NCBI GenBank assembly: GCA_036501345.1
Contig: DASYAN010000315.1
Location: forward strand, 1-17,468
Length of the DNA stretch: 17,468 bases
From: DASYAN01 sp036501345
GTDB lineage: Bacteria > Chloroflexota > Ktedonobacteria > Ktedonobacterales > Ktedonobacteraceae
Direction of reading: 5' to 3'
Position numbers and translations under genes: made by a program. Shown here piece after piece: positions 7,330 to 14,641 of this stretch (positions are counted from its first letter, which is position 1; the number at the start of each line of letters is the position of its first letter). Under the pieces are notes generated by a model. That model worked only from the letters and a program-made list of their open reading frames with translations. It did not search any database and had not been told where the DNA came from.

Positions 7330-8217
7330 ATGGATAAGCAAACCGCAACAGTACAAGTCAAGCGTAGTTTTCCAGAAATGCTCAAAGGTGGAGTCATCTG
7401 CGACGTCGTCAATGCAGAGCAGGCCAGAATTGCCGAGGAGGCCGGAGCAAGTGCCGTGATGGCTCTGGAACGTGTGCCAGCCGATATTCGTGCTCAGGGC
7501 GGCGTTTCACGCATGAGCGATCCTGAGCTAATTATTCAGATCAAAGAGGCCGTTACTATTCCTGTGATGGCTAAGTGCCGTATTGGTCACTTCGTCGAGG
7601 CTGAGATTTTGCAAGCGATCGGTGTAGACTGTATCGACGAATCTGAAGTACTGACACCCGCAGACGAGCGTTTTCACGTCAACAAGCGCCTGTTCTCCGT
7701 ACCCTTTGTGTGTGGTGCACGCGATCTGGGTGAGGCATTGCGCCGTATCGGTGAAGGTGCTGCGATGATGCGTACCAAGGGTGAGGCTGGCACTGGCAAT
7801 ATTGTAGAGGCTGTGCGCCATATGCGAGCCATTATGGATGGTATCCGGCACCTACAGGCACTCCCAGAAGAAGAGTTGATGACTGAGGCCAAGAATCTGG
7901 GCGCACCTTACGAACTGGTTCGTGAGATCGCACGCACAGGAAAACTGCCCGTGGTGAACTTCTCAGCTGGTGGAGTCGCAACTCCTGCCGATGCTGCATT
8001 AATGATGCGATTGGGCGCAGAAGGTATCTTCGTTGGCTCTGGCATTTTCAAATCAGGCAATCCGCTGGCACGTGCCAAGGCTATCGTACGCGCCACAACC
8101 CATTACCAGGATCCAGGCATTCTGGCAGAAGTATCCAAGAACCTGGGCGAGCCCATGGTCGGTATTAACCTGGATACGCTATCTGAGCAAGAGTTGATGG
8201 CACGTCGAGGTTGGTAA
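7330..8217 (+). CDS. pdxS: pyridoxal 5'-phosphate synthase, synthase subunit PdxS
   Basis: 295 residues, the usual length. PdxS condenses ribose 5-phosphate, glyceraldehyde 3-phosphate and ammonia into PLP, forming a dodecamer with PdxT. Visible: Asp25 in VICDVVNAEQA, Lys82 in VMAKCRIGHF (first Schiff-base Lys), Lys150 in MMRTKGEAGTGN (second Lys), ALERVPADIRAQGGV, DESEVLTPAD and FSAGGVATPADAAL. Cys follows Lys82 where many homologues have Ala or Val, a tolerated variation. The ATG is the only sensible start; GAAAGG sits a rather long 13 bases upstream. Normally pdxT follows directly, but here a toxin-antitoxin pair separates them. Confidence 0.97.
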   Translation: MDKQTATVQVKRSFPEMLKGGVICDVVNAEQARIAEEAGASAVMALERVPADIRAQGGVSRMSDPELIIQIKEAVTIPVMAKCRIGHFVEAEILQAIGVDCIDESEVLTPADERFHVNKRLFSVPFVCGARDLGEALRRIGEGAAMMRTKGEAGTGNIVEAVRHMRAIMDGIRHLQALPEEELMTEAKNLGAPYELVREIARTGKLPVVNFSAGGVATPADAALMMRLGAEGIFVGSGIFKSGNPLARAKAIVRATTHYQDPGILAEVSKNLGEPMVGINLDTLSEQELMARRGW

Positions 8218-8265
8218 CGAGAAATACCAAGTGCAAACGTGGCCATTCCAAGCAACGCACGCATA

Positions 8266-8277
8266 TGCTATAATAGC
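8266..8277 (+). promoter_or_regulatory. extended -10 promoter with overlapping palindrome, in front of the toxin-antitoxin pair
   Basis: TGCTATAAT (8266-8274) is a consensus extended -10. GCTAT-A-ATAGC (8267-8277) is an 11-base inverted repeat lying on the -10 itself, as expected of an autoregulatory operator. The predicted start is about 20 bases before the antitoxin ATG. It can also supply transcripts of pdxT and the genes after it. Confidence 0.6.
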
Positions 8278-8301
8278 GATAGTCAAGCAAAGGAGAATAA
8301 G

Positions 8302-8562
8302 ATGATGGTTACAGATCAACTCGAAGAAATGACCAATGACCAACTACAGGCTATGATAGCTGCTCTCCAGGGAGTGCTTGGCTCTATCCAGGAAAAGCTT
8401 ATTACTGTGCAAAAAGTGCTTGATGAGCGTGAAGACGAGCGAAAATGGGATGAGCTGTTTGCACTCCCCACGGAGGGAACACTCTTGGAGAAACTTGAAG
8501 ATGAGGCTCTCACAGAGTATCTAGCAGGAGAAACCGAGGAGGGAGGCTTTGACGGGTTGTGA
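8302..8562 (+). CDS. putative antitoxin of a type II toxin-antitoxin pair
   Basis: 86 residues from the ATG at 8302, preferred over an upstream ATG at 8239 because AAAGGAG lies six bases before it (8289-8295). The N-terminal half (TDQLEEMTNDQLQAMIAALQGVLGS and on to LDEREDERKW) is predicted to be helical or coiled-coil. The C-terminal part is acidic (LLEKLEDEALTEYLAGE, then ETEEGGFDGL), typical of the toxin-wrapping half of antitoxins. No helix-turn-helix or ribbon-helix-helix is obvious. Its stop overlaps the toxin GTG as GTGA, so the two are translationally coupled. The assignment rests on the partner gene and this arrangement; I do not recognise a named family. Confidence 0.65.
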   Translation: MMVTDQLEEMTNDQLQAMIAALQGVLGSIQEKLITVQKVLDEREDERKWDELFALPTEGTLLEKLEDEALTEYLAGETEEGGFDGL

Positions 8563-8828
8563 AGAGCCAACGCACTCACGGGTTCATGAAACTTCTTGAG
8601 AAACTCCCTTTTCATGTGCAAAAACAGGCAAAGGAAGCATTTAGTCATTTCAAAGAGAATCCACGCCACCCAGGTTTGCATTTTAAATGCGTCAACTCAC
8701 CAAGAGCAAGATATTCTGTTCGTATTGGGAGTGATTATCGTGCTCTAGGGCGTATGGAAGGGGACGAGATTATCTGGTATTGGATAGGGCACCATGGCGA
8801 GTATGATCATTTGATAGGAAAGAAATAA
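8559..8828 (+). CDS. RelE/ParE-superfamily toxin
   Basis: 89 residues with a GTG start in a GTGA overlap with the antitoxin. An ATG nine codons later is possible, but the N-terminal KSQRTHGFMKLLEKLP fits the family and favours GTG. It resembles the RelE/ParE fold as seen in compact toxins of cyanobacteria and Chloroflexota: an N-terminal helical pair (HVQKQAKEAFSHFKENPRHPGLHFK), then strands with SVRIGSDYRALG and the C-terminal IIWYWIGHHGEYDHLI. The family contains ribosome-dependent mRNases and gyrase poisons, and the sequence does not say which this is. The pair sits between pdxS and pdxT, 20 bases before pdxT, on the same strand. Confidence 0.8.
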   Translation: MKSQRTHGFMKLLEKLPFHVQKQAKEAFSHFKENPRHPGLHFKCVNSPRARYSVRIGSDYRALGRMEGDEIIWYWIGHHGEYDHLIGKK

Positions 8829-8848
8829 TCTTTGGTAGACAAGAGGGC

Positions 8849-9457
8849 ATGCAAAAATACAACTTTGCTCCACGCATCGGCGTATTAGCATTACAGGGTG
8901 ATTTTGAAGCCCATCTGAAAATGCTAGCAAGTTTGGGAGTCAATGGTATTGCTATCCGACTCCCCGAGCATCTGGAAGAAATACATGGTATAATAATTCC
9001 AGGTGGTGAGAGTACGACCATTGGCAAACTGATGGTCATCTATGGCCTCCGGGATATACTACAACGGAAAATCCTGGAGGGGGTTCCCGTTTGGGGAACA
9101 TGCGCAGGTTTGATCTTGTTAGCCAAGGAGACGGATAATGCACTTGCTGGTCAACCACTGTTAGCCAGCATGGACATTCGAGTCCGCCGTAACGCATTTG
9201 GCAGTCAGCGGGAAAGTTTTGAGGCCGATTTATCAGTGCCCGCTCTGGGAGAAGCGCCATTCCACGCATTCTTCATTCGCGGCCCTTCCGTAGAAACGGT
9301 TGGTCCAGAGGTGGAGGTGCTGGCAACGCTCGACGATGGTACCATCGTTGCCGTCCGTGAAGGAACCCTGTTAGGCACTGCGTTTCACCCTGAGGTATCA
9401 GGAGATCCACGTTTTCACCAATACTTTCTCCGCATAGCACAGAGCGTCATCAACTAG
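8849..9457 (+). CDS. pdxT: pyridoxal 5'-phosphate synthase, glutaminase subunit PdxT
   Basis: 202 residues, normal size. It hydrolyses glutamine and passes ammonia to PdxS. Motifs: IGVLALQGDFEAH (residues 10-22), IIPGGESTTIGKL (49-61), nucleophile Cys85 in GTCAGLILLA, RRNAFGSQRESFE (113-125), FIRGP and His180/Glu182 in FHPEVSGD. The ATG has GAGGG only one base away, an unusually tight Shine-Dalgarno, but no other start precedes the conserved IGVLALQGD. The TAG stop is also the first three bases of a repeat-like sequence (9455-9493). Confidence 0.96.
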   Translation: MQKYNFAPRIGVLALQGDFEAHLKMLASLGVNGIAIRLPEHLEEIHGIIIPGGESTTIGKLMVIYGLRDILQRKILEGVPVWGTCAGLILLAKETDNALAGQPLLASMDIRVRRNAFGSQRESFEADLSVPALGEAPFHAFFIRGPSVETVGPEVEVLATLDDGTIVAVREGTLLGTAFHPEVSGDPRFHQYFLRIAQSVIN

Positions 9458-9493
9458 GGGCCATTCCAAGGTTACCTGGTAGCGTCCCTACAC
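9455..9493. repeat. short repeat-like element with TAGGGGCC / GTCCCTACA ends
   Basis: The segment starts TAGGGGCC and ends GTCCCTACAC. The same two boxes delimit part of copy A (1730-1737 and 1784-1792). The ends pair imperfectly as an inverted repeat (TAGGG with CCCTA). The interior differs from copy A, so this would be a degenerate or internally replaced relative, and chance is possible. It fills the pdxT-GNAT spacer. Confidence 0.35.
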
Positions 9494-9509
9494 GATGCAG
9501 GAGTACTGG

Positions 9510-10577
9510 ATGATACGACCGGTATTATACGTCGATCTGCCGGGAATCATCTATGCTATTGACCATCGTGCTCGCAGCAAGCAACACGAACTAGCTAATT
9601 TTGTGTGCTGGCTGGAGCCGGTGGAGAATGTTCTACCTCCGCCTCCTATTCTACGAAAAATTCTTCCACTGCATCCTGCTGCCCGTACATGGATTTGCGA
9701 AGATCACTGGCATATTCTGGGCTTTGCTCAGGTACGTGAGCGTCCTGCTCATACTACCTGGGAGCTCTCTTACTTGGCTTCAATGGCTAATCACCATCTA
9801 TCCAATGAAGAGGTTCTAACGGCTCTACTGGAATATACGCTAGAGATGGCCGCGACCCATGGTATCCTGCGCATTTTTGCCAGGGTAGAGGACGAAATAC
9901 CAGAAATAGAGCTTTTCCAACGTGCCGGATTTCAGCGCTATGCTCGCGAGTTGACCTACGTTTACGATCCTGATTGTTCGCTTTCAGGATTCAAGCGTGC
10001 ACAGGCTGATCCCGAGCTTGCTTCGTTACGCTGGTGGAATCGTCACCATGCGTGGGGACTCTATCAACTCTACCGCTCGGTCACCCCACAGCGGGTTCTG
10101 GCGGCCGAACTGATAGAAAATAGCGAGGAGTTGGCCAAGCTCTATGTTGGGTCACTACAATCTCTACCTTCCATATTGGCCAAGGGCAGCGAGAATTATA
10201 TATGTGACGTCGGAGTGCGTTTAGGGGCCTGGATGAGGCTCTGCCGAGGTTATGGCTCGGTACCCCATCGCATCTCACTTTTTGTCCACCCTGAACATGC
10301 TGAATTGGCGGAACCGCTTGTGCGTTTCGGCATCAGCAGACTCTTGGAGACGGGCGTACGTCGCATTTATTGCCTGGTGCGAGAGTACGATTCTTTTGTT
10401 ACTACCGCTTTACGTAATAGTGGATTTGAGCAGACCTCTGCCAAGGTACTGCTGGTGCGACACGTAGCTTTACTGGCTACGAGGCATAGCACAGTCCCCC
10501 TACTAGAACAACGAGGAGCGGTTTATGGCTTGAAAGGCCTGGGGACGGTCAATTCTCGCCAAAAAATAATGAGGTGA
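9510..10577 (+). CDS. GNAT-fold protein with two acetyltransferase-like halves
   Basis: 355 residues from the ATG at 9510, chosen over one at 9495 because CAGGAG lies six bases before it and none precedes the other. The first half (about 1-150) shows MIRPVLYVDLPGIIYAIDHRARS, WELSYLASMANHH and ELFQRAGFQRYARELTYVY, the usual start and end of a GNAT domain. The second (about 165-325) ends SFVTTALRNSGFEQTSAKVLLVRHVA, again GNAT-like. A clear acetyl-CoA loop (Q/RxxGxG/A) is not seen in either half, so activity and substrate are unknown. It overlaps or nearly touches the downstream ATPase gene (GTGA at 10574), suggesting a coupled pair. Confidence 0.75.
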   Translation: MIRPVLYVDLPGIIYAIDHRARSKQHELANFVCWLEPVENVLPPPPILRKILPLHPAARTWICEDHWHILGFAQVRERPAHTTWELSYLASMANHHLSNEEVLTALLEYTLEMAATHGILRIFARVEDEIPEIELFQRAGFQRYARELTYVYDPDCSLSGFKRAQADPELASLRWWNRHHAWGLYQLYRSVTPQRVLAAELIENSEELAKLYVGSLQSLPSILAKGSENYICDVGVRLGAWMRLCRGYGSVPHRISLFVHPEHAELAEPLVRFGISRLLETGVRRIYCLVREYDSFVTTALRNSGFEQTSAKVLLVRHVALLATRHSTVPLLEQRGAVYGLKGLGTVNSRQKIMR

Positions 10578-10588
10578 TAAAACTGCCT

Positions 10589-12442
10589 ATGCAACATGTG
10601 ATCACTGACGATCTGGAGGCTCTGCTGGCTTCATTACCGCCAGATATCCACGATGCGGTCAATCGGCTCGATAACCGAAGCGAACTGCTGGAGATCGTAC
10701 TGGACCTTGGACGTCTTGCCGAGGGCCGTTTCCCAGAAGGGGAGGTGATCCTTAGTAAGTCACCAGTGACCTACGCCGATCTGGAATATGTAGTTGAACG
10801 TATTGGGGAATTCGGCGACGATAATCGCGCAGGTATTGAACGGACACTGCATCGTATTAGTGCTATGCGCAACCGTAAAGGGAGAGTCGTCGGCTTAACC
10901 TGCCGTATTGGTCGAGCGGTGCTTGGCAGTATTGCCCTGATCCGTGATATTGTCGAACAGGGCCAATCCATCTTAATTCTTGGGCGTCCAGGTGTGGGCA
11001 AAACCACCCTGCTGCGTGAAATTGCTCGTGTTCTTGCAGATGAGGCCAATAAACGAGTGGTAGTGGTTGATACCTCTAACGAGATTGCAGGAGATGGTGA
11101 TATTCCCCATCCTGGTATCGGCCGTGCACGCCGCATGCAGGTCGCACGTACTGCAGAACAACACGCTGTAATGATTGAGGCTGTGGAGAACCATATGCCG
11201 CAAGTCATCGTTATTGATGAGATTGGCACTGAGCTGGAAGCTGCAGCGGCACGTACGATCGCAGAACGTGGCGTGCAACTGGTTGCAACGGCTCATGGAA
11301 ACTCGCTTGGCAATTTGTTGATGAACCCAACACTTTCAGATCTAGTTGGAGGCATTCAAACTGTCACATTAGGTGATGAAGAAGCCAGACGACGCCATAC
11401 TCAGAAAAGTATTCTGGAGCGTAAAGCGCCTCCCACCTTTGAGGTGGTGGTTGAACAGCAGAGTTGGGAAGAGGTAACCGTGCACCGCGATGTTGCCGAC
11501 ACCGTGGACAGCATGCTTCGTGGCCTGCCTGTTGCAGCGGAAGAGCGTACGCGCAATGAAGAGACAGGTGAGCTTTCCAGCCGCCGTGTTGCAGCAAGCG
11601 GCATGGAAGTACCAACCTGGGGTTCGGGCAGTCTAGGCGCTGGGCGTCAACAGGGTTTTACAACGAATATGTTCAGTCGTTCTGAGCGAGGCGGGACGGA
11701 GAATCTGCGTCAGGTTCCGCGCAATGGGCATGTCCGCGATAACCATCTGCGAGGTCGCAATCAGCCTCCTACTCAGCTAGTTCCATCAGTCCAGGCACTG
11801 GCACCTACCGGAACAGGTCCTGCGGCAACGGCTATGCTTGCTTCCAGCCAGCCCATCACTCCCATAGCTGAAGGTATCTACCAGGCAGCCAGACCTGTAA
11901 CAGAGATGCCAAGCCTGAGAACGTTACGCCTATATCCGTTCGGAGTCAATCGCGATCGCCTAGCTGAGTCGGCCCGCCAGTTGCGTGTGCCTGTGATCGT
12001 GACCAACAATGAACGCGAAGCTGATGCTGTGATTACGCTCAAAAACTACTATCGCCGCCAGCCCGATCAATTACAGCAAGCGGAGCAAGCTCGTAAATTG
12101 ATCATTATTCTGAAAAATAATACTATTGCTCAGATACAACATGCCCTGGCACGCATTTTCGATATTCCTGAATATCCTGCCATGCCTGTTGATAATGAAG
12201 TTGATAGTGCTGATGCTAACGGTGAAGTTACATTTGATGACCCAACGAAGCAAGCATTACTGGAGACAGAGGATGCTATTCATCAGGTTTTAAACAAGGG
12301 CCTAACTACAGCGGAACTGCCTCCTGCGAACGCATATATCCGGCGTTTGCAGCATCAAATGGCAACCCGCTATAACTTGCTCTCACGCAGCCGTGGGAAA
12401 GAACCCTATCGCCGTGTGAAAATCTTCCGCACTCACGGCTAG
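10589..12442 (+). CDS. SpoIIIAA/Ycf45-like AAA ATPase with C-terminal R3H domain
   Basis: 617 residues. The N-terminal part (1-105) is followed by a RecA/AAA-type ATPase core: Walker A GRPGVGKTTLLREIA (132-146), DTSNEIAGDGDIPHPGIGRARRM, Walker B VIVIDEIGTE (206-215) and ATAHGNSLGNLLMNPTL. A Pro/Gly/Arg-rich linker (about 320-440) separates it from a conserved C-terminal half with a terminal R3H motif (RRLQH at 585-589, then RYNLLSRSRGKEPYRRV), which binds single-stranded nucleic acid in other proteins. Related ATPases are SpoIIIAA of sporulating Firmicutes and plastid Ycf45; the role is unknown. The ATG at 10589 has GAGGTGAT, a near-perfect anti-SD match, ten bases upstream. A GTG at 10574 forms GTGA with the previous stop but has no SD of its own. 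It ends in a strong hairpin. Confidence 0.87.
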   Translation: MQHVITDDLEALLASLPPDIHDAVNRLDNRSELLEIVLDLGRLAEGRFPEGEVILSKSPVTYADLEYVVERIGEFGDDNRAGIERTLHRISAMRNRKGRVVGLTCRIGRAVLGSIALIRDIVEQGQSILILGRPGVGKTTLLREIARVLADEANKRVVVVDTSNEIAGDGDIPHPGIGRARRMQVARTAEQHAVMIEAVENHMPQVIVIDEIGTELEAAAARTIAERGVQLVATAHGNSLGNLLMNPTLSDLVGGIQTVTLGDEEARRRHTQKSILERKAPPTFEVVVEQQSWEEVTVHRDVADTVDSMLRGLPVAAEERTRNEETGELSSRRVAASGMEVPTWGSGSLGAGRQQGFTTNMFSRSERGGTENLRQVPRNGHVRDNHLRGRNQPPTQLVPSVQALAPTGTGPAATAMLASSQPITPIAEGIYQAARPVTEMPSLRTLRLYPFGVNRDRLAESARQLRVPVIVTNNEREADAVITLKNYYRRQPDQLQQAEQARKLIIILKNNTIAQIQHALARIFDIPEYPAMPVDNEVDSADANGEVTFDDPTKQALLETEDAIHQVLNKGLTTAELPPANAYIRRLQHQMATRYNLLSRSRGKEPYRRVKIFRTHG

Positions 12443-12493
12443 GCTTCATAGTCAAAGCAGATACAACCATAAAAGCGGACACAATGAATGAAT

Positions 12494-12532
12494 AAAGGAA
12501 CAGAGTCAGGAGGCTACTGACTCTGTTCCTTT
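12494..12532 (+). terminator. 16-bp perfect terminator hairpin after the ATPase gene
   Basis: Arms 12494-12509 (AAAGGAACAGAGTCAG) and 12517-12532 pair perfectly around a seven-base loop, 52 bases after the stop. The stem ends in TTCCTTT. A T6 run lies further on (12545-12550). It probably closes the pdxS-to-ATPase unit. Confidence 0.75.
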
Positions 12533-12739
12533 GAAGTTGTTCCCTTTTTTCCTCAAGTTGTTCCCTCATGTCCTGGAGAAAACCGCTCACATTCGCTATC
12601 CTTAACTGCAAGAGCACAACTTTACATCAGAGATGTGGGCACATTGTCCAATACTCATCTCCAATATGATATGCCTCATTAGGAACGATGGAGTGCAAAG
12701 CTTGCGTTAAAGCCTAAGGAAAGGTCCTTTTGTCATCGG

Positions 12740-12768
12740 TTGACGAAACTCATATATTGTCTCATAAT
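12740..12768 (+). promoter_or_regulatory. sigma70-type promoter of the phosphoesterase gene
   Basis: TTGACG (12740-12745), a 17-base spacer, then CATAAT (12763-12768): five of six consensus bases in each box at ideal spacing. It predicts a start near 12775 and an untranslated leader of about 105 bases. Confidence 0.75.
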
Positions 12769-12881
12769 CAATATCTAAAAACCTTACCCCTATTGATGGA
12801 AAACGTGAGACAGAAAAAGAATGGTGGGAAACGACTGTGAAAGTGGGTTCTATTCGTGTCTCTAAATAAAAAGGAAAGCTT

Positions 12882-13841
12882 ATGAATAACCATCTATCAT
12901 TCGACAATGCCAATCAGCGCGAATTGCTATATTTCTGGGCGATTGGCGATATGCACTACCGCGCTATCCCAGCATGGAATGAGTTTCACACTCAGCGTCT
13001 TGCTCCTCTATTTGAGGATTTGCATGAGATCTGGCTGCAAGAGGGAATACCCGCTTTCTGTGTCTCGCCAGGCGATCTAGTCGAGACAGGCACAGTGGAG
13101 AATTATCAAGTTGCCAAAGTATCCCTGGCAAAGCAGCTAGGCAATGTTGCCTTTTATCCCGGCATTGGTAACCATGAGTACCACATTCTCGATGAAGAGC
13201 CCACAGCTCTGGTACAGACATTCACTGATATATGGGATAAACCGATCCGTTATAGCTGGCAAGCAGGCAAAGTTGTGTGCATTATGCTCGACTATCCTAA
13301 TCCTGCCACGTTAGCCGACCCAAAGCATATCTACATCTCCCAGGAAACACTGGCATTCCTGGACGAGACGCTGACAGCTAACGCAGATCGGTTGGCAGTC
13401 ATCTTCCTCCATTGCCCACTTTATAACACCGTCCTGGACCGTGACCCCGAACAGCATCGGGACTACAACTCGCTACAAAACTTCTTCTCGCCTGACAATT
13501 CACAAGAGGTGCGAGCCATCTTAGCTCGCCACCGCAACGCATTTCTCTATATCAGCGGACACACCCATTCTGGCTGGGAAGCACCCAACCTTGTGCTGAC
13601 CGAAAAGCTTGGTGAGCATCCTCTCACCTTTGTTAACCTGATGTCACCCTGGTATACAGGTAAAAGTAAAGGACCGCGCCTGAGTCCCGATCATCAATCA
13701 CTCAGCTACATTCCTGATGAACCCGATGTGGTAACAAGTTTCGCCATCCGCGTGTATCATGACCATGCAACTATCCACGTACGCGAACATCTGACACGCC
13801 AATGGCTAAAGGAATGGCATGTGCCATTCCACTATCTATGA
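12882..13841 (+). CDS. calcineurin-like metallophosphoesterase
   Basis: 319 residues with the full metal-binding set of the family: GDMHY (Asp23, His25), GDLVETG (Asp65), GNHEY (Asn97, His98), HCPLY (His177) and SGHTHSG (His227, His229). Such enzymes use two metal ions to cleave phosphomonoesters or diesters; the substrate here is unknown. No signal peptide, so cytoplasmic. ATG start with AAGGAAA about six bases upstream and a good promoter at 12740-12768. The last codons overlap the 3' end of larC on the other strand by ten bases. A 20-base near-palindrome (13811-13830) near the end could act as a hairpin between the convergent genes. Confidence 0.92.
   Translation: MNNHLSFDNANQRELLYFWAIGDMHYRAIPAWNEFHTQRLAPLFEDLHEIWLQEGIPAFCVSPGDLVETGTVENYQVAKVSLAKQLGNVAFYPGIGNHEYHILDEEPTALVQTFTDIWDKPIRYSWQAGKVVCIMLDYPNPATLADPKHIYISQETLAFLDETLTANADRLAVIFLHCPLYNTVLDRDPEQHRDYNSLQNFFSPDNSQEVRAILARHRNAFLYISGHTHSGWEAPNLVLTEKLGEHPLTFVNLMSPWYTGKSKGPRLSPDHQSLSYIPDEPDVVTSFAIRVYHDHATIHVREHLTRQWLKEWHVPFHYL
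13811..13830. terminator. palindrome at the convergent 3' ends of the phosphoesterase and larC genes
   Basis: GGAATGGCA, TG, TGCCATTCC: nine-base arms around a two-base centre; as RNA, seven pairs with a six-base loop are realistic. It lies inside the last codons of the phosphoesterase gene and just past the larC stop. No T run follows on either strand, so termination is uncertain. Confidence 0.35.
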
Positions 13842-14641
13842 GCATAACTGTGTTTATGCTCATGATGGTGATACACGTCATCATCATGCTCAAAATCATC
13901 ATTGGATCTAATATAGCCATAAGCTTCACCAATGCAGGCACGCAGGCAGTTGGGCCAGATGATGCGTTTCTTGCCAAAACCATAGCCGACCTGCTCGATG
14001 GCGATGGCTGGAGTTTCGAAACGGGCCAGAGTCGCCAGGATGGCAGCTCCTGTCGGTGTCACCAATTCTCCTTCGAGTGGACAGGGGAGCCAGGGTGCTT
14101 TGACTTGGCTGAGAATCTCTAATGTTGCCGGAGCTGGGATGGGCATAAATCCGTGAGCCATACGCAAGTGGCCGCGTGTCAAGGGCAGTGGCGAGGCATA
14201 CAACTGCGTGATTCCTAGTGTCTCAAGGGCAATCACGGTGCCTACAATATCCACAATGGCATCGACAGCTCCAACTTCGTGAAAGTGAATCTTGTCAAGG
14301 GGAACACCATGTATTACAGCTTCCGCCTCACCCAGTGTGCGGAAGATGCCAATGGCCCTCTCAATAACTGTATTTGGCAGAGACGAAGATTGAAGCAGTG
14401 TAGCAATCGCTGTGAAGCTGCGCTCTGGCTGTTCCTGCTCAGCTAGCAAGACCTCAAAGCGCGAACCAGTGATACCATAATCGCCAAAGGGACTCAGTTT
14501 GAGTTCGTATCCCTCCATTGGCAGCACAGCTAGCGCCTGCTTCAGTATTTCTAGCGAGAGGCCGACATCCAGGAATGCTCCCAGCAGCATGTCGCCGCTG
14601 ACCCCTGAATGGCAGTCAAGATAGGCTATTTTCTGTGTCAT
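13832..14641 (-). CDS. larC: LarC1-type protein (N-terminal half of nickel-pincer cofactor protein LarC), His-rich tail
   Basis: 269 residues. LarC inserts nickel into the lactate racemase pincer cofactor with CTP hydrolysis. Motifs: IAYLDCHSGVSGDMLLGAFLD (residues 5 onward), FHEVGAVDAIVDIVG (LDKIHFHEVG region), LPLTRGHLRMAHG, IPAPATLEIL, GELVTPTGAAIL and VGYGFGKK. The usual C-terminal LarC2 domain (about 130 residues; about 400 in all) is absent. The chain ends in an acidic and His-rich tail (DDFEHDDDVYHHHEHKHSYAHR). In Lactiplantibacillus plantarum LarC1 and LarC2 are joined by a ribosomal frameshift; here the DNA past the stop encodes the phosphoesterase on the other strand, so no LarC2 follows. 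ATG start with a weak SD. No other lar gene is in the window. Confidence 0.85.
   Translation of the reverse strand: MTQKIAYLDCHSGVSGDMLLGAFLDVGLSLEILKQALAVLPMEGYELKLSPFGDYGITGSRFEVLLAEQEQPERSFTAIATLLQSSSLPNTVIERAIGIFRTLGEAEAVIHGVPLDKIHFHEVGAVDAIVDIVGTVIALETLGITQLYASPLPLTRGHLRMAHGFMPIPAPATLEILSQVKAPWLPCPLEGELVTPTGAAILATLARFETPAIAIEQVGYGFGKKRIIWPNCLRACIGEAYGYIRSNDDFEHDDDVYHHHEHKHSYAHR

Larger units (their letters stand above)
12443..12881. other. intergenic region without a gene
   Basis: 439 bases between the ATPase and phosphoesterase genes. It holds the terminator hairpin, then a 12-base direct repeat AAGTTGTTCCCT (12534-12545 and 12555-12566, period 21), then the phosphoesterase promoter and a leader of about 105 bases. 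A 103-codon minus-strand frame across the region has no recognisable product and overlaps the end of the ATPase gene, so I do not call it. Confidence 0.6.

Noticed and set aside
10771..11229. 152-codon minus-strand frame opposite the ATPase gene.
   Set aside because: Antisense shadow of the conserved Walker A/B region, low-complexity Ser/Arg/Ile composition, no recognisable domain.
12306..12617. Minus-strand frame of 103 codons with a coiled-coil-like REQLEEKREQLQ stretch.
   Set aside because: It overlaps the end of the R3H ATPase gene and the terminator. The repeat-like peptide comes from the direct repeat and hairpin, and no ribosome site or family is recognised.
13700..13850. Programmed frameshift joining LarC1 to a LarC2, as in L. 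plantarum.
   Set aside because: No LarC2-like sequence follows in any minus frame; the DNA encodes the conserved phosphoesterase C terminus. I saw no slippery heptamer at the end.
13802..14122. 106-codon plus-strand frame opposite larC with a hydrophobic start.
   Set aside because: Its hydrophobic stretch is the antisense of the His-rich larC tail (CAT/ATG repeats). The larC frame is the conserved one.
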